A DNA stretch of 64,000 nucleotides from Delphinus delphis (lineage: Eukaryota; Chordata; Mammalia; Artiodactyla; Delphinidae). Both the position numbers and the translations under genes were made by a program. The stretch is taken from assembly GCF_949987515.2 (NCBI RefSeq), contig NW_027192650.1:4898001-4962000 (forward strand), read 5' to 3'. Shown here piece after piece: positions 36,309 to 48,943 of the stretch; the first letter of the stretch is position 1; the number at the start of each line of letters is the position of its first letter. The notes under the pieces are model-generated. The model had not been told where the DNA came from. It did no database searches and saw nothing but the letters and a program-made list of their open reading frames with translations.

Positions 36309-37888
36309 TGGTGTTTCCTGAAACATCTAAAAAACAAAGCAACAGAGCCTAGGGCACTGCCACTTATGGTCCTATAGCTTAGGGAAATTAAAATCAAAAA
36401 GACACAGCCACCCCAATGTTTGGGACGCCTCTGTTTACAAGAACCTCGTTTACCCTACAAGTTCAATATCACAGAAAGTGAAAAATCGATAAAGAACTTG
36501 TGGTACTTACGTACAATGCAGTATCACTCAGCAATGAAATCTATGTCATCAGGCCCGTAGCAGCATAATGAGTGGATTCAGGTACGATGATTCTAACTGA
36601 AATAAGTCACACAGAAAAAGAAACATAATAAGATATCACTAATACATAGAATGTAAACTTGGCTACACAGGACCTGAATTCCAAAAGAGAACAGGGTCTC
36701 AAATTTAGAAAAGCAACTTATGCTTGCTTAAGGGGAAAGGTGAGTTGGGGTGCTGCATAAAACCAGAGATTGAAATGAGCACAGATAAAGTTCCTTAAGC
36801 CAAATATGGAATAGACAAGAGCTACTCCTTGCTCAACGAAATGGACACAACACCACATATTAAACGCCTAAGAATGTACCTGACTAGTAAGTATCTTAAA
36901 ACCTATGGATTGCTATGTCTCCGAAAGAGAATCAAGCATGTGTACAGGGGCATAAACGCAGCAGTGATAGGATTGGAGAGGTTCGGTGAACAAATGAAGA
37001 CCCTTTGAAGTCATATTTCATGGTACCCATTCCACGGGTTTCAACTACCCAGGTTTAAGGTATTCTTCCCTCAGCTAAAACATGCATGTGGAACCCAGAG
37101 TATGATCAACCATGTGATCAGGAGACGTGTTCAAATATGTCTCAGTTTTCCTCCCCTGGTACTCGGGTGCAACATTCCAGACGCTTTACTAACACTCTCC
37201 CCACTTGGAGAGTCAGCGCCTTTAACCTCCTGTTTGACACAGTTTGCAATTTCTGCGGAAGATGAACAGGAATAGCGAGAACCAATGAGAGGCTAGCTGG
37301 AGGTTCCTGGACGGGCAAATTTAACTCTCATTTCCCACCAGGAAGAGGAATTAACCAAAGGCTCAGCGTGCCGTACCGGAACCAGATTAGGGCCTGAACC
37401 CATCCTGCGGTGTTGCGGCCAGCTCAAAAGAAAGCGAGTTGAAGAAAGGAGCTCAGGGGCACTGTAATTCACAAACCTGCAGAGTTATAAATGACAGCTA
37501 TCGTCCAAAAATAGACTGCAGTAAGGCTGCCAAGAGGACTTGAAAGCGGGGCAGAATTGCAGGAAACCGATTTCAGGAGGTAGACTGGAATTGCATTGAA
37601 AGCATAGGAAAAGAGGCAGAACGTCCACAATGATGCACTTGGCCAAAAAGGGCGTATGCGTTTTTTCCTGAATATATTCAGGAAAAAACGCATACGCCCT
37701 TTTTGGCCAACCAAGCAAGCTTGAAAAGGAAATCTGCACTACAATGAAGTCTCACTTCCCCCCGGTCAAAAGGGCCATCTGAAAAAAGTGTAAAATCCAG
37801 AAAAGCAGGACAGGCCATGGAGAAATGGGAGCCTTGTTATGCTGATGGGCGGGATGTAAATTGCCAACAACCACTCGGGAGAAGTGTA
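36309..37888. repeat. Satellite unit 24
   Basis: 1,580 bp. Class A start with accctacaagttc and a private gaaaaatcgataaag. Middle marker cccagag with gatcaggagac. The palindrome at 37639-37710 is perfect. Confidence 0.96.
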
Positions 37889-39467
37889 TGGTGTTTCCTG
37901 AAACATCTAAAAAACAAAGCAACAGAACCTAGGGCACTTCCACTTATGGTCCTATAGCTTAGGGAAATTAAAATCAAAAAGACACAGCCACCCCAAAGTT
38001 TGGAACGGCTCTGTTTACAAGAACCTCGTTTACAGTACAAGTTCAACATCGCAGAAAGTGAAAAATGGATAAAGAAGTTGTGGTATTTACTTACAAAGCA
38101 ATATCACTCAGCAATGAAATCTGTGTCATCAGGCCCTTAGCAGCACAATGAGTGGATTCAGGTATGATGATTCTAACTGAAATAAGTCACACAGAAAAAG
38201 AAACATCATAAGATATCAGTAATACACGGAATGTAAACTTGGCTACACAGGAACTGAATTACAGAACAGAACAGGGTCTCAAATTTAGAAAACCAACTTA
38301 TGCTTGCTTAAGGGTAAAGGTGAGTTGGGGTGCTGCATAAAACCAGAGATTGAAATGAGCACAGATAAAGTTCCTTAAGCCAAATATGGAATACACAAGA
38401 GCTACTCCTTGCTCAATGAAATGGACTCAACACCGCATATTAAACGCCTAAGAATGTACCTGACTAGTAAGTATCTTAAAACCTATGGATTGCTATGTCT
38501 CCGAAAGAGAATCAAGCATGTGTACAGGGGCCTAAACGCAGCAGTGATAGGATTGGAGAGGTTCGGTGAGCAAATGAATACCCTTTGAAGTCATATTGCA
38601 TGGTACCCATTCCACGGGTTTCAACTACCCATGTTTAAGGTATTCTTCCTTCAGCTAAAACTTGTATATGGAACCCAAGTATGATCGACCATGTGAACGG
38701 GAGACGTGTTCAAATATGTCTCAGTTTTCCTCCCCTGGTACTCGGGTGCAACATTCCAGACGCTTTACTAACACTCTCCCCACTTGGAGAGTCAGTCCCT
38801 TTAACCTCCTGTTTGGCCCAGTTTGCAATTTCTGCAGAAGATGAACAGGAATAGCGAGAACCAATGAGAGGCTAGCTGGAGGTGTCTGGACGGGCAAATT
38901 TAACTCTCATTTCCCACCAGGAAGAGGAAATAACCAAAGGCTCAGTGTGCCGTACCGGAACCAGATTAGGGCCTGAAGCCATCCTGCGGTGTTGCGGCCA
39001 GCTCAAAAGAAAGCGAGTTGAAGAAAGGAGCTCAGGGGCACTGTAATTCACAAACCTGCAGAGTTATAAATGACAGCTATCGTCCAAAAATATACTGAAG
39101 TAAGGCTGCCAAGAGGACTTGAAAGTGGGGCAGAATTGCAGGAAACCGATTTCAGGAGGTAGACTGGAATTGCATTGAAAGCATAGGAAAAGAGGCAGAA
39201 CGTCCACAATGATGCACTTGGCCAGAAAGGGCGTATGCGTTTTTTCCTGAATATATTCAGGAAAAAACGCATACGCCCTTTTTGGCCAACCAAGCAAGCT
39301 TGCAAAGGAAATCTGCACTACAATGAAGTCTCACTTCCCCCCGGTCAAAAGGGCCATCTGAAAAAAGTGTAAAATCCAGAAAGGCAGGACAGGCCATGGA
39401 GAACTGGGAGCCTTGTTATGCTGATGGGTGGGATGTAAATTGCCAACAGACACTCGGGAGAAGTGTA
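37889..39467. repeat. Satellite unit 25
   Basis: 1,579 bp. Class B start. The middle reads cttgtatatggaacccaag. It has gaaagtggggc. The palindrome at 39218-39289 has a left-arm mismatch (ggccagaaag), shared with unit 27. Confidence 0.96.
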
Positions 39468-41045
39468 TGGTGTTTCCTGAAACATCTAAAAAACAAAGCA
39501 ACAGAGCCTAGGGCACTTCCACTTATGGTCCTATAGCTTAGGGAAATTAAAATCAAAAAGACACAGCCACCCCAAAGTTTGGAACGGCTCTGTTTACAAG
39601 AACATCGTTTACAGTACAAGTTCAACATTGCAGAAAGTGAAAAATGGATAAAGAATTTGTGGTATTTACATACAGAGCAATATCACTCAGCAATGAAATC
39701 TGTGTCATCAGGCCCTTAGCAGCACAATGAGTGGATTCAGGTATGATGACTCTAACTGAAATAAGTCACACAGAAAAAGAAACATCATAAGATATCATTA
39801 ATACACGGAATGTAAACTTGGTTACACAGGAAGTGAATTACAGAACAGATCAGGGTCTCAAATTTAGAAAACCAACTTATTCTTGCTTAAGGGGAAAGGT
39901 GAGTTGGGGTGCTGCATAAAACCAGAGATTGAAATGAGCACAGATAAAGTTCCTTAAGCCAAATATGGAATAGACAAGAGCTACTCCTTGCTCAACGAAA
40001 TGGACTCAACACCGCATATTAAACGCCTAAGAATGTACCTGACTAGTAAGTATCTTAAAACCTATGGATTGCTATGTCTCCGAAAGAGAATCAAGCATGT
40101 ATACAGGGGCATAAACGCAGCAGTGATAGGATTGGGGAGGTTTGGTGAGCAAATGAAGACCCTTTGAAGTCATATTGCATGGTACCCATTACACGGGTCT
40201 CAACTCTCCACGTTTAAGGTATTCTTCCTTCAGCTAAGACATGCATGTGGAACCCAAGTATGATCAACCATGTGATCGGGAGACGTGTTCAAATATGTCT
40301 CAGTTTTCCTCCCCTGGTACTCGGGTGCAACATTCCAGACGCTTTACTAACACTCTCCTCACTTGGAGAGTCAGTCCCTTTAACCTCCTGTTTGGCCCAG
40401 TTTGCAATTTCTGTGGAAGATGAACAGGAATAGCGAGAACCAATGAGAGGCTAGCTGGAGGTGTCTGGACGGGCAAATTTAACTGTCATTTCCCACCAGG
40501 AAGAGGAATTAACCAAAGGCTCAGCGTGCCGTACCAGAACCAGATTAGGGCCTGAAGCCATCCTGCGGTGTTGCGGCCAGCTCAAAAGAAAGCGAGTTGA
40601 AGAAAGGAGCTCAGGGGCACTGTAATTCACAAACCTGCAGAGTTATAAATGACAGCTATCGTCCAAAAATATACTGAAGTAAGGCTGCCAAGAGGACTTG
40701 AAAGCGGGGCAGAATTGCAGGAAACCGATTTCAGGAGGTAGACTGGAATGCACTGAAAGCATAGGAAAAGAGGCAGAACGTCCACAATGATGCACTTGGC
40801 CAAAAAGGGCGTATGCGTTTTTTCCTGAATATATTCAGGAAAAAACGCATACGCCCTTTTTGACCAACCAAGCAAGCTTGCAAAGGAAATCTGCACTACA
40901 ATGAAGTCTCACTTCCCCCCGGTCAAAAGGGCCATCTGAAAAAAGTGTAAAATCCAGAAACGCAGGACAGGCCATGGAGAACTGGGAGCCTTGTTATGCT
41001 GATGGGCGGGATGTAAATTGCCAACAGACACTTGGGAGAAGTGTA
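39468..41045. repeat. Satellite unit 26
   Basis: 1,578 bp. Class B start with gaacatcgtttac and caacattgc, plus acttattcttgc, shared with unit 28. Middle marker cccaag. A T is lost near 40750 (ggaatgcactg for ggaattgcattg). The palindrome at 40796-40867 has a right-arm mismatch (ttgaccaa). Confidence 0.96.
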
Positions 41046-42624
41046 TGGTGTTTCCTGAAACATCTTAAAAACAAAGCAACAGAGCCTAGGGCACTTCCAC
41101 TTATGGTCCTATAACTTAGGCAAATTAAAATCAAAAAGACACAGCCACCCCAAAGTTTGGAACGGCTCTGTTTACAAGAACCTCGTTTACAGAACAAGTT
41201 CAACATCGCAGAAAGTGAAAAATGGATAAAGAAGTTGTGGTATTCACTTACAAAGCAATATCACTCAGCAATGAAATCTATGTCATCAGGCCCTTAGCAG
41301 CACAATGAGTGGATTCAGGTATGATGATTCTAACTGAAAGAAGTCACACAGAAAAAGAAACATCATAAGATATCAGTAATACACGGAATGGAAACTTGGC
41401 TACACAGGAACTGAATTACAGAACAGAACAGGGTCTCAAATTTAGAAAACCAACTTATGCTTGCTTAAGGGTAAAGGTGAGTTGGGGTGCTGCATAAAAC
41501 CAGAGATTGAAATGAGCACAGATAAAGTTCCTTAAGCCAAATATGGAATAGACAAGAGCTATTCCTTGCTCAACGAAATGGACTCAACACCGCATATTAA
41601 ACGCCTAAGAATGTACCTGACTAGTAAGTATCTTAAAACCTATGGATTGCTATGTCTCCAAAAGAGAATCAAGCATGTGTACAGGGGCATAAACGCAGCA
41701 GTGATAGGATTGGAGAGGTTCGGTGAGCAAATGAAGACCCTTTGAAGTCATATTGCATGGTACCCATTCCACGGGTTTCAACTACCCAGGTTTAAGGTAT
41801 TCTTCCTTCAGCTTAAACATGCATGGGGAACCTAGAGTTTGATCAACCATTTGATCGGGAGACGTGTTCAAATATGTCTCAGTTTTCCTCCCCTGGTACT
41901 CAGGTGCAACATTCCAGATGCTTTACTAACACCCACCCGACTTGGAGAGTCAGTCCCTTTAATCTCCTGTTTGGCCCAGTTTGCAATTTCTGCGGAAGAT
42001 GAACAGGAATAGCGAGAACCAATGAGAGACTAGCTGGAGGTGTCTGAACGGGCAAATTTAACTCTCATTTCCCACCAGGAAGAGGAATTAACCAAAGGCT
42101 CAGCGTGCCGTGCCGGAACCAGATTAGGGCCTGAAGCCATCCTGCGGTGTTGCGGCCAGGTCACAAGAAAGCGAGTTGAAGAAAGGAGCTCAGGGGCACT
42201 GTAATTCACAAACCTGCAGAGTTATAAATGACAGCTATCGTCCAAAAATATACTGAAGTAAGGCTGCCAAGAGGACTTGAAAGTGGGGCAGAATTGCAGG
42301 AAACCGATTTCAGGAGGTAGACTGGAATTGCATTGAAAGCATAGGAAAAGAGGCAGAACGTCCACAATGATGCACTTGGCCAGAAAGGGCGTATGCGTTT
42401 TTTCCTGAATATATTCAGGAAAAAACGCATACGCCCTTTTTGGCCAACCAAGCAAGCTTGCAAAGGAAATCTGCACTACAATGAAGTCTCACTTCCCCCG
42501 GTCAAAAGGGCCATCTGAAAAAAGTGTAAAATCCAGAAAGGCAGGACAGGCCATGGAGAACTGGGAGCCTTGTTATGCTGATGGGTGGGATGTAAATTGC
42601 CAACAGACACTTGGGAGAAGTGTA
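41046..42624. repeat. Satellite unit 27
   Basis: 1,579 bp. Class B start with cagaacaagttc and ataacttaggc. Middle marker ctagag followed by tttgatc. It has private aacacccacccg. The palindrome at 42376-42447 has the left-arm mismatch ggccagaaag. The C run after it is one base shorter. Confidence 0.96.
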
Positions 42625-44204
42625 TGGTGTTTCCTGAAACATCTAAAAAACAAAGCAACAGAGCCTAGGGCACTTCCACTTATGGTCCTATAGCTTAGGG
42701 AAATTAAAATCAAAAAGACACAGCCACCCCAAAGTTTGGAACGGCTCTGTTTACAAGAACATCGTTTACAGTACAAGTTCAACATTGCAGAAAGTGAAAA
42801 ATGGATAAAGAAGTTGTGGTATTTACATACAAAGCAATATCACTCAGCAATGAAATCTGTGTCATCAGGCCCTTAGCAGCACAATGAGTGGATTCAGGTA
42901 TGATGATTCTAACTGAAATAAGTCACACAGAAAAAGAAACATCATAAGATATCAGTAATACACGGAATGGAAACTTGGCTACACAGGAACTGAATTACAG
43001 AACAGAACAGGGTCTCAAATTTAGAAAACCAACTTATTCTTGCTTAAGGGTAAAGGTGAGTTGGGGTGCTGCATAGAACCAGAGATTGAAATGAGCACAG
43101 ATAAAGTTCCTTAAGCCAAATATGGAATAGACAAGAGCTACTCCTTGCTCAACGAAATGGACTCAACACCGCATATTAAACGCCTAAGAATCTACCTGAC
43201 TAGTAAGTATCTTAAAACCTATGGATTGCTATGTCTCCGAAACAGAATCAAGCATGTGTACAGGGGCATAAACGCAGCAGTGATAGGATTGGAGAGGTTC
43301 GGTGAGCAAATGAAGACCCTTTGAAGTCATATTGCATGGTACCCATTCCACGGGTTTCAACTACCCAGGTTTAAGGTATTCTTCCTTCAGCTAAAACATG
43401 CATGTGGAACCTAGAGTATGATCAACCATGTGATCGGGAGACATGTTCAAATATGTCTCAGTGTTCGTACCCTGGTACTCGGGTGCAACATTCCAGACGC
43501 TTTACTAATACTCTCCCCACATGGAGAGTCAGCGCCTTTAACCTCCTGTTTGGCCCAGTTTGCAATTTCTGTGCAAGATGAACAGGAATAGCGAGAACCA
43601 ATGAGAGACTAGCTAGAGGTGTCTGGATGGGCAAATTTAACTCTCATTTCCCACCAAGAAGAGGAATTAACCAAAGGCTCAGCGTGCCGTGCCGGAACCA
43701 GATTAGGGCCTGAAGACATCCTGCGGTGTTGCGAGCAGGTCACAAGAAAGCGAGTTGAAGAAAGGAGCTCAGGGGCACTGTAATTCACAAACCTGCAGAG
43801 TTATAAATGACAGCTATCGTCCAAAAATATACTGAAGTAAGGCTGCCAAGAGGACTTGAAAGTGGGGCAGAATTGCAGGAAACCGATTTCAGGAGGTAGA
43901 CTGGAATTGCATTGAAAGCATAGGAAAAGAGGCAGAACGTCCACAATGATGCACTTGGCCAAAAAGGGCGTATGCGTTTTTTCCTGAATATATTCAGGAA
44001 AAAACGCATACGCCCTTTATGGCCAACAAAGCAAACTTGCAAAGGAAATCTGCACTACAATGAAGTCTCACTTCTCCCCGGTCAAAAGGGCCATCTGAAA
44101 AAAGTGTTAAATCCAGAAAGGCAGGACAGGCCATGGAGAACTGGGAGCCTTGTTATGCTGATGGGCGGGATGTAAATTGCCAACAGACACTCAGGAGAAG
44201 TGTA
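42625..44204. repeat. Satellite unit 28
   Basis: 1,580 bp. Class B start with gaacatcgtttac and caacattgc as in unit 26. Middle marker ctagag. The palindrome at 43955-44026 has the right-arm mismatch tttatggcc, and gcaaacttgc follows. Confidence 0.96.
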
Positions 44205-45785
44205 TGGTGTTTCCTGAAACATCTAAAAAACAAAGCAACAGAGCCTAGGGCACTTCCACTTATGGTCCTATAGCTTAGGGAAATTAAAATCAAAAAGACA
44301 CAGCCACCCCAAAGTTTGGGACGCCTCCGTTTACAAGAACCTCGTTTACCGTACAAGTTCAATATCACAGAAAGTGAAAAATGGATAAAGAACTTGTGGT
44401 ACTTACGTACAATGCAGTATCACTCAGCAATGAAATCTATGTCATCAGGCCCGTAGCAGCACAATGAGTGGATTCAGGTACGATGATTCAAACTGAAATA
44501 AGTCACACAGAAAAAGAAACATCATAAGATATCACTAATACACGGAATGTAAACTTGGCTACACAGGAACTGCATTCCAAAACAGAACAGGGTCTCAAAT
44601 TTAGAAAACCAACTTATGCTTGCTTAAGGGTAAAGGTGAGTTGGGGTGCTGCATAAAACCAGAGATTGAAATGAGCACAGATAAAGTTCCTTAAGCCAAA
44701 TATGGAATAGACAAGAGCTACTCCTTGCTCAACGAAATGGACTCAACACCCCATATTAAACGCCTAAGAATGTACCTGACTAGTAAGTATCTTAAAACCT
44801 ATGGATTGCTATGTCTCCAAAAGAGAATCAAGCGTGTGTAAAGGGGCATAAACGCAGCACTGATAGGATTGGAGAGGTTCGGTGAGCAAATGAAGACCCT
44901 TTGAAGTCATATTGCATGGTACCCATTACACGGGTCTCAACTCTCCAGGTTTAAGGTATTCTTCCTTCAGCTAAAACATGCATGTGGAACCCAGAGTATG
45001 ATCAACCGTGTGAACGGGAGCCGTGTTCAAATATGTCTCAGTTTTCCTCCCCTGGTACTCGGGTGCAACATTCCAGATGCTTTACTAACACTCTCCCTAC
45101 TTGGAGAGTCAGTGCCTTTAACCTCCTGTTTGCCCCAGTTTGCAATTTCTGCGGAAGATGAACAGGAATAGCGAGAACCAATGAGAGACTACCTGGAGGT
45201 GTCTGAACGGGCAAATTTAACTCTCATTTCCCACCAGGAAGAGGAATTAACCAAAGGCTCAGCGTGCCATGCCAGAACCACATTAGGGCCTGAAGACATC
45301 CTGCGGTGTTGCGGCCAGCTCACAAGAAAGCGAGTTGAAGAAAGGAGCTCAGGGGCACTGTAATTCACAAACCTGCAGAGTTATAAATGACAGCTATCGT
45401 CCAAAAATATACTGAACTAAGGCTGCCAAGAGGACTTGAAAGCAGGGCAGAAATGCAGGAAACCAATTTCAGGAGGTAGACAGGAATTGCATTTCAAGCA
45501 TAGGAAAAGAGGCAGAACGTCCACAGTGATGCACTTGGCCAAAAAGGGCATATGCGTTTTTTCCTGAATATATTCAGGAAAAAACGCATACGCCCTTTTT
45601 GGCCAACCAAGCAAGCTTGCAAAGGAAATCTGCACTACAATGAAGTCTCACTTCCCCCCCGGTCAAAAGGGCCATCTGAAAAAAGTGTAAAATCCAGAAA
45701 GGCAGGACAGGCCATGGAGAACTGGGAGCCTTGTTATGCTGATGGGCGGGATGTAAATTGCCAACAACCACTCGGGAGAAGTGTA
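44205..45785. repeat. Satellite unit 29 (longest; uniform region unusually diverged)
   Basis: 1,581 bp, the longest complete unit. Class A start. The later half is related to units 20-21 (ttgccccag, gactacctgg, gaagacatcc). The normally uniform region has many changes between 45415 and 45530: gaactaagg, gcagaaatgc, accaatttc, gacaggaattg and atttcaagc. The palindrome at 45535-45606 has a left-arm mismatch (gggcatatgcg). Confidence 0.96.
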
Positions 45786-47365
45786 TGGTGTTTCCTGAAA
45801 CATCTAAAAAACAAAGCAACAGAGCCTAGGGCACTGCCACTTATGGTCCTATAGCTTAGGGAAATTAAAATCAAAAAGACACAGCCACCCCAAAGTTTGG
45901 GACGCCTCTGTTTACAAGAACCTCGTTTACCGTACAAGTTCAATATCACAGAAAGTGAAAAATGGATAAAGAAGTTGTGGTACTCATGTACAATGCAATA
46001 TCACTCAACAATGAAATCTATGTCACCAGGCCCGTAGCAGCATAATGAGTGGATTCGGGTATGGTGATTCTAACTGAAATAAGTCACACAGAAAAAGAAA
46101 CATCAAAAAATATCACTAATACATGGAATTTAAACTTGGCTACAGAGGAACTGAATTACAGAACAGAACAGGGTCTCAAATTTAGAAAACCACCTTATGC
46201 TTGCTTAAGTGGAAAGATGAGTTGGGGTGCTGCATAAAACCAGAGATTGAAATGAGCACAGATAAAGTTCCTTAAGCCAAATATGGAATAGACAAGAGCT
46301 ACTCCTTGCTCAACGAAATGGACTCAACACCCCATATTAAACGCCTAAGAATGTACCTGACTAGTAAGTATCTTAAAACCTATGGATTGCTATGTCTCCA
46401 AAAGAGAATCAAGCGTGTGTACAAGGGTCATAAACGCAGCAGTGATAGGATTTGAGAGATTCGGTGAGCAAATGAAGACCCTTTGAAGTCATATTGCATG
46501 GTACCCATTCCACTGGTCTCAACTCTCCAGGTTTAAGGTATTCTTTCTTCAGCTAAAACATGCATGTGGAACCCAGAGTATGATCAACCGTGTTATCGGG
46601 AGACGTGTTCAAATATGTCTCAGTTTTCGTCCCCTGGTACTTCGGTGCAACATTCCAGACGCTTTACTAACACTCTCCCCACTTGGAGAGTCAGTGCCTT
46701 TAATCTCCTGTTTGGCCCAGTTTGCAATTTCTGCGGAAGATGTACAGGAATAGGGAGAACCAATGAGAGACAAGCGCGAGGTGTCTGGACGGGCAAATTT
46801 AACTCTAATTTCCCACCAGGATGAGGAATTAACCAAAGGCTCAGCGTGCCGTGCCGGAACCAGTTTAGGGCCTGAAGCCATCCTGCGGTGTTGCGGCCAG
46901 GTCACAAGAAAGCGAGTTGAAGAAAGGAGCTCAGGGGCACTGTAATTCACAAACCTGCAGAGTTATAAATGACAGCTATCGTCCAAAAATATACTGAAGT
47001 AAGGCTGCCAAGAGGACTTGAAAGTGGGGCAGAATTGCAGGAAACCGATTTCAGGAGGTAGACTGGAATTGCATTGAAAGCGTAGGAAAAGAGGCAGAAC
47101 GTCCACAATGATGCACTTGACCAAAAGGGCGTATGCGTTTTTTCCTGAATATATTCAGGAAAAAACACATACGCCCTTTTTGGCCAACCAAGCAAGCTTG
47201 CAAAGGAAATCTGCACTACAATGAAGTCTCACTTCCCCCCGGTCAAAAGGGCCATCAGAATAAAGTGTAAAATCCAGAAAGGCAGGACAGGCCATGGAGA
47301 ACTGGGAGCCTTGTTATGCTGATGGGCGGGATGTAAATTGCCAACAGACACTTGGGACAAGTGTA
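45786..47365. repeat. Satellite unit 30
   Basis: 1,580 bp. Class A start with private changes (tactcatgtac, gattcgggtatgg, catcaaaaaat). The later half has gatgtacaggaataggg, gagacaagcgc and accaggatgagg, as in unit 4. The palindrome at 47117-47187 is 71 bp: one A is lost and it has two further mismatches. Confidence 0.96.
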
Positions 47366-48943
47366 TGGTGTTTCCTGAAACATCTAAAAAACAAAGCAAC
47401 AGAGCCTAGGGCACTTCCACTTATGGTCCTATAGCTTAGGGAAATTAATATCAAAAAGACACAGCCACCCCAAAGTTTGGGACGCCTCTGTTTACAAGAA
47501 CCTCGTTTACCGTACAAGTTCAATATCACAGAAAGTGAAAAATGGATAAAGAACTAGTGGTACTTACGTACAATGCAGTATCACTCAGCAATGAAATCTA
47601 TGTCATCAGGCCCGTAGCAGCATAATGAGTGGATTCAAGTACGATGATTCTAACTGAAATAATTCACACAGAAAAAGAAACATCAAAAGATATCACTAAT
47701 ACACGGAATGTAAACTTGGCTACACTGGAACTGCATTCCAAAACAGAACAGGGTCTCAAATTTAGAAAACCAACTTATGCTTGCTTAAGGGTAAAGGTGA
47801 GTTGGGGTGCTGCATAAAACCAGAGATTGAAATGAGCACAGATAAAGTTCCTTAAGCCAAATATGGAACAGACAAGAGCTACTCCTTGCTCAGTGAAATG
47901 GACTCAACACCCCATATTAAACGCCTAAGAATGTACCTGACTAGTAAGTATCTTAAAACCTAGGGATTGCTATGTCTCCAAAAGAGAATCAAGCGTGTGT
48001 ACTGGGGCATAAATGCAGCAGTGATAGGATTGGAGAGGTTCGGTGAGCAAATGAAGACCCTTTGAAGTCATATTGCATGGTACCCATTCCACGGGTCTCA
48101 ACTCTCCAGGTTTAAGGTATTCTTCCTTCAGCTAAAACATGCATGTGGAACCCAGAGTATGATCAACCGTGTGATCGGGAGACGTGTTCAAATATGTCTC
48201 AGTTTTCCTCCCCTGGTACTCGGGTGCAACATTCCAGACGCTTTACTAACACTCTCCGGACTTGGAGAGTCAGTCCCTTTAACCTCCTGTTTGGCCCAGT
48301 TTGCAATTTCTGCGGAAGATGAACAGGAATAGCGAGAACCAATGAGAGGCTAGCTGGAGGTGTCTGGACGGGCAAATTTAACTCTCATTTCCCACCAGGA
48401 AGAGGAATTAACCAAAGGCTCAGCATGCCGGGCCGGAACCAGATTAGGGCCTGAAGCCATCCTGCGGTGTTGCGGCCAGGTCACAAGAAAGCGAGTTGAA
48501 GAAAGGAGCTCAGGGGCACTGTAATTCACAAACCTGCAGAGTTATAAATGACAGCTATCGTCCAAAAATAGACTGAAGTAAGGCTGCCAAGAGGACTTGA
48601 AAGCGGGGCAGAATTGCAGGAAACCGATTTCAGGAGGTAGACTGGAATTGCATTGAAAGCATAGGAAAAGAGGCAGAACGTCCACAATGATGCACTTGGC
48701 CAAAAAGGGCGTATGCGTTTTTTCCTGAATATATTCAGGAGAAAACGCATACGCCCTTTTTGGCCAACCAAGCAAGCTTGCAAAGGAAATCTGCACTACA
48801 ATGAAGTCTCACTTCCCCCCGGTCAAAAGGGCCATCTGAAAAAAGTGTAAAATCCAGAAAGGCAACAGGCCATTGAGAACTGGGAGCCTTGTTATGCTGA
48901 TGGGCGGGATGTAAATTGACAACAGACACTTGGGAGAAGTGTA
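47366..48943. repeat. Satellite unit 31
   Basis: 1,578 bp. Class A start. It carries the unit 5/6 haplotype (acatcaaaagat, tacactggaac, cctagggattg, tactggggcataaatg). Middle marker cccagag. The palindrome at 48696-48767 has the right-arm mismatch caggagaaaac, as in unit 16. The end has the 2-bp deletion (ggcaacaggcc). Confidence 0.96.

Noticed and set aside
42481..42693. Plus-strand frames of 70-100 codons after the palindrome in a few units
   Set aside because: They are open only where the C run or nearby bases changed length (units 8, 14, 27, 29), as expected for chance frames.
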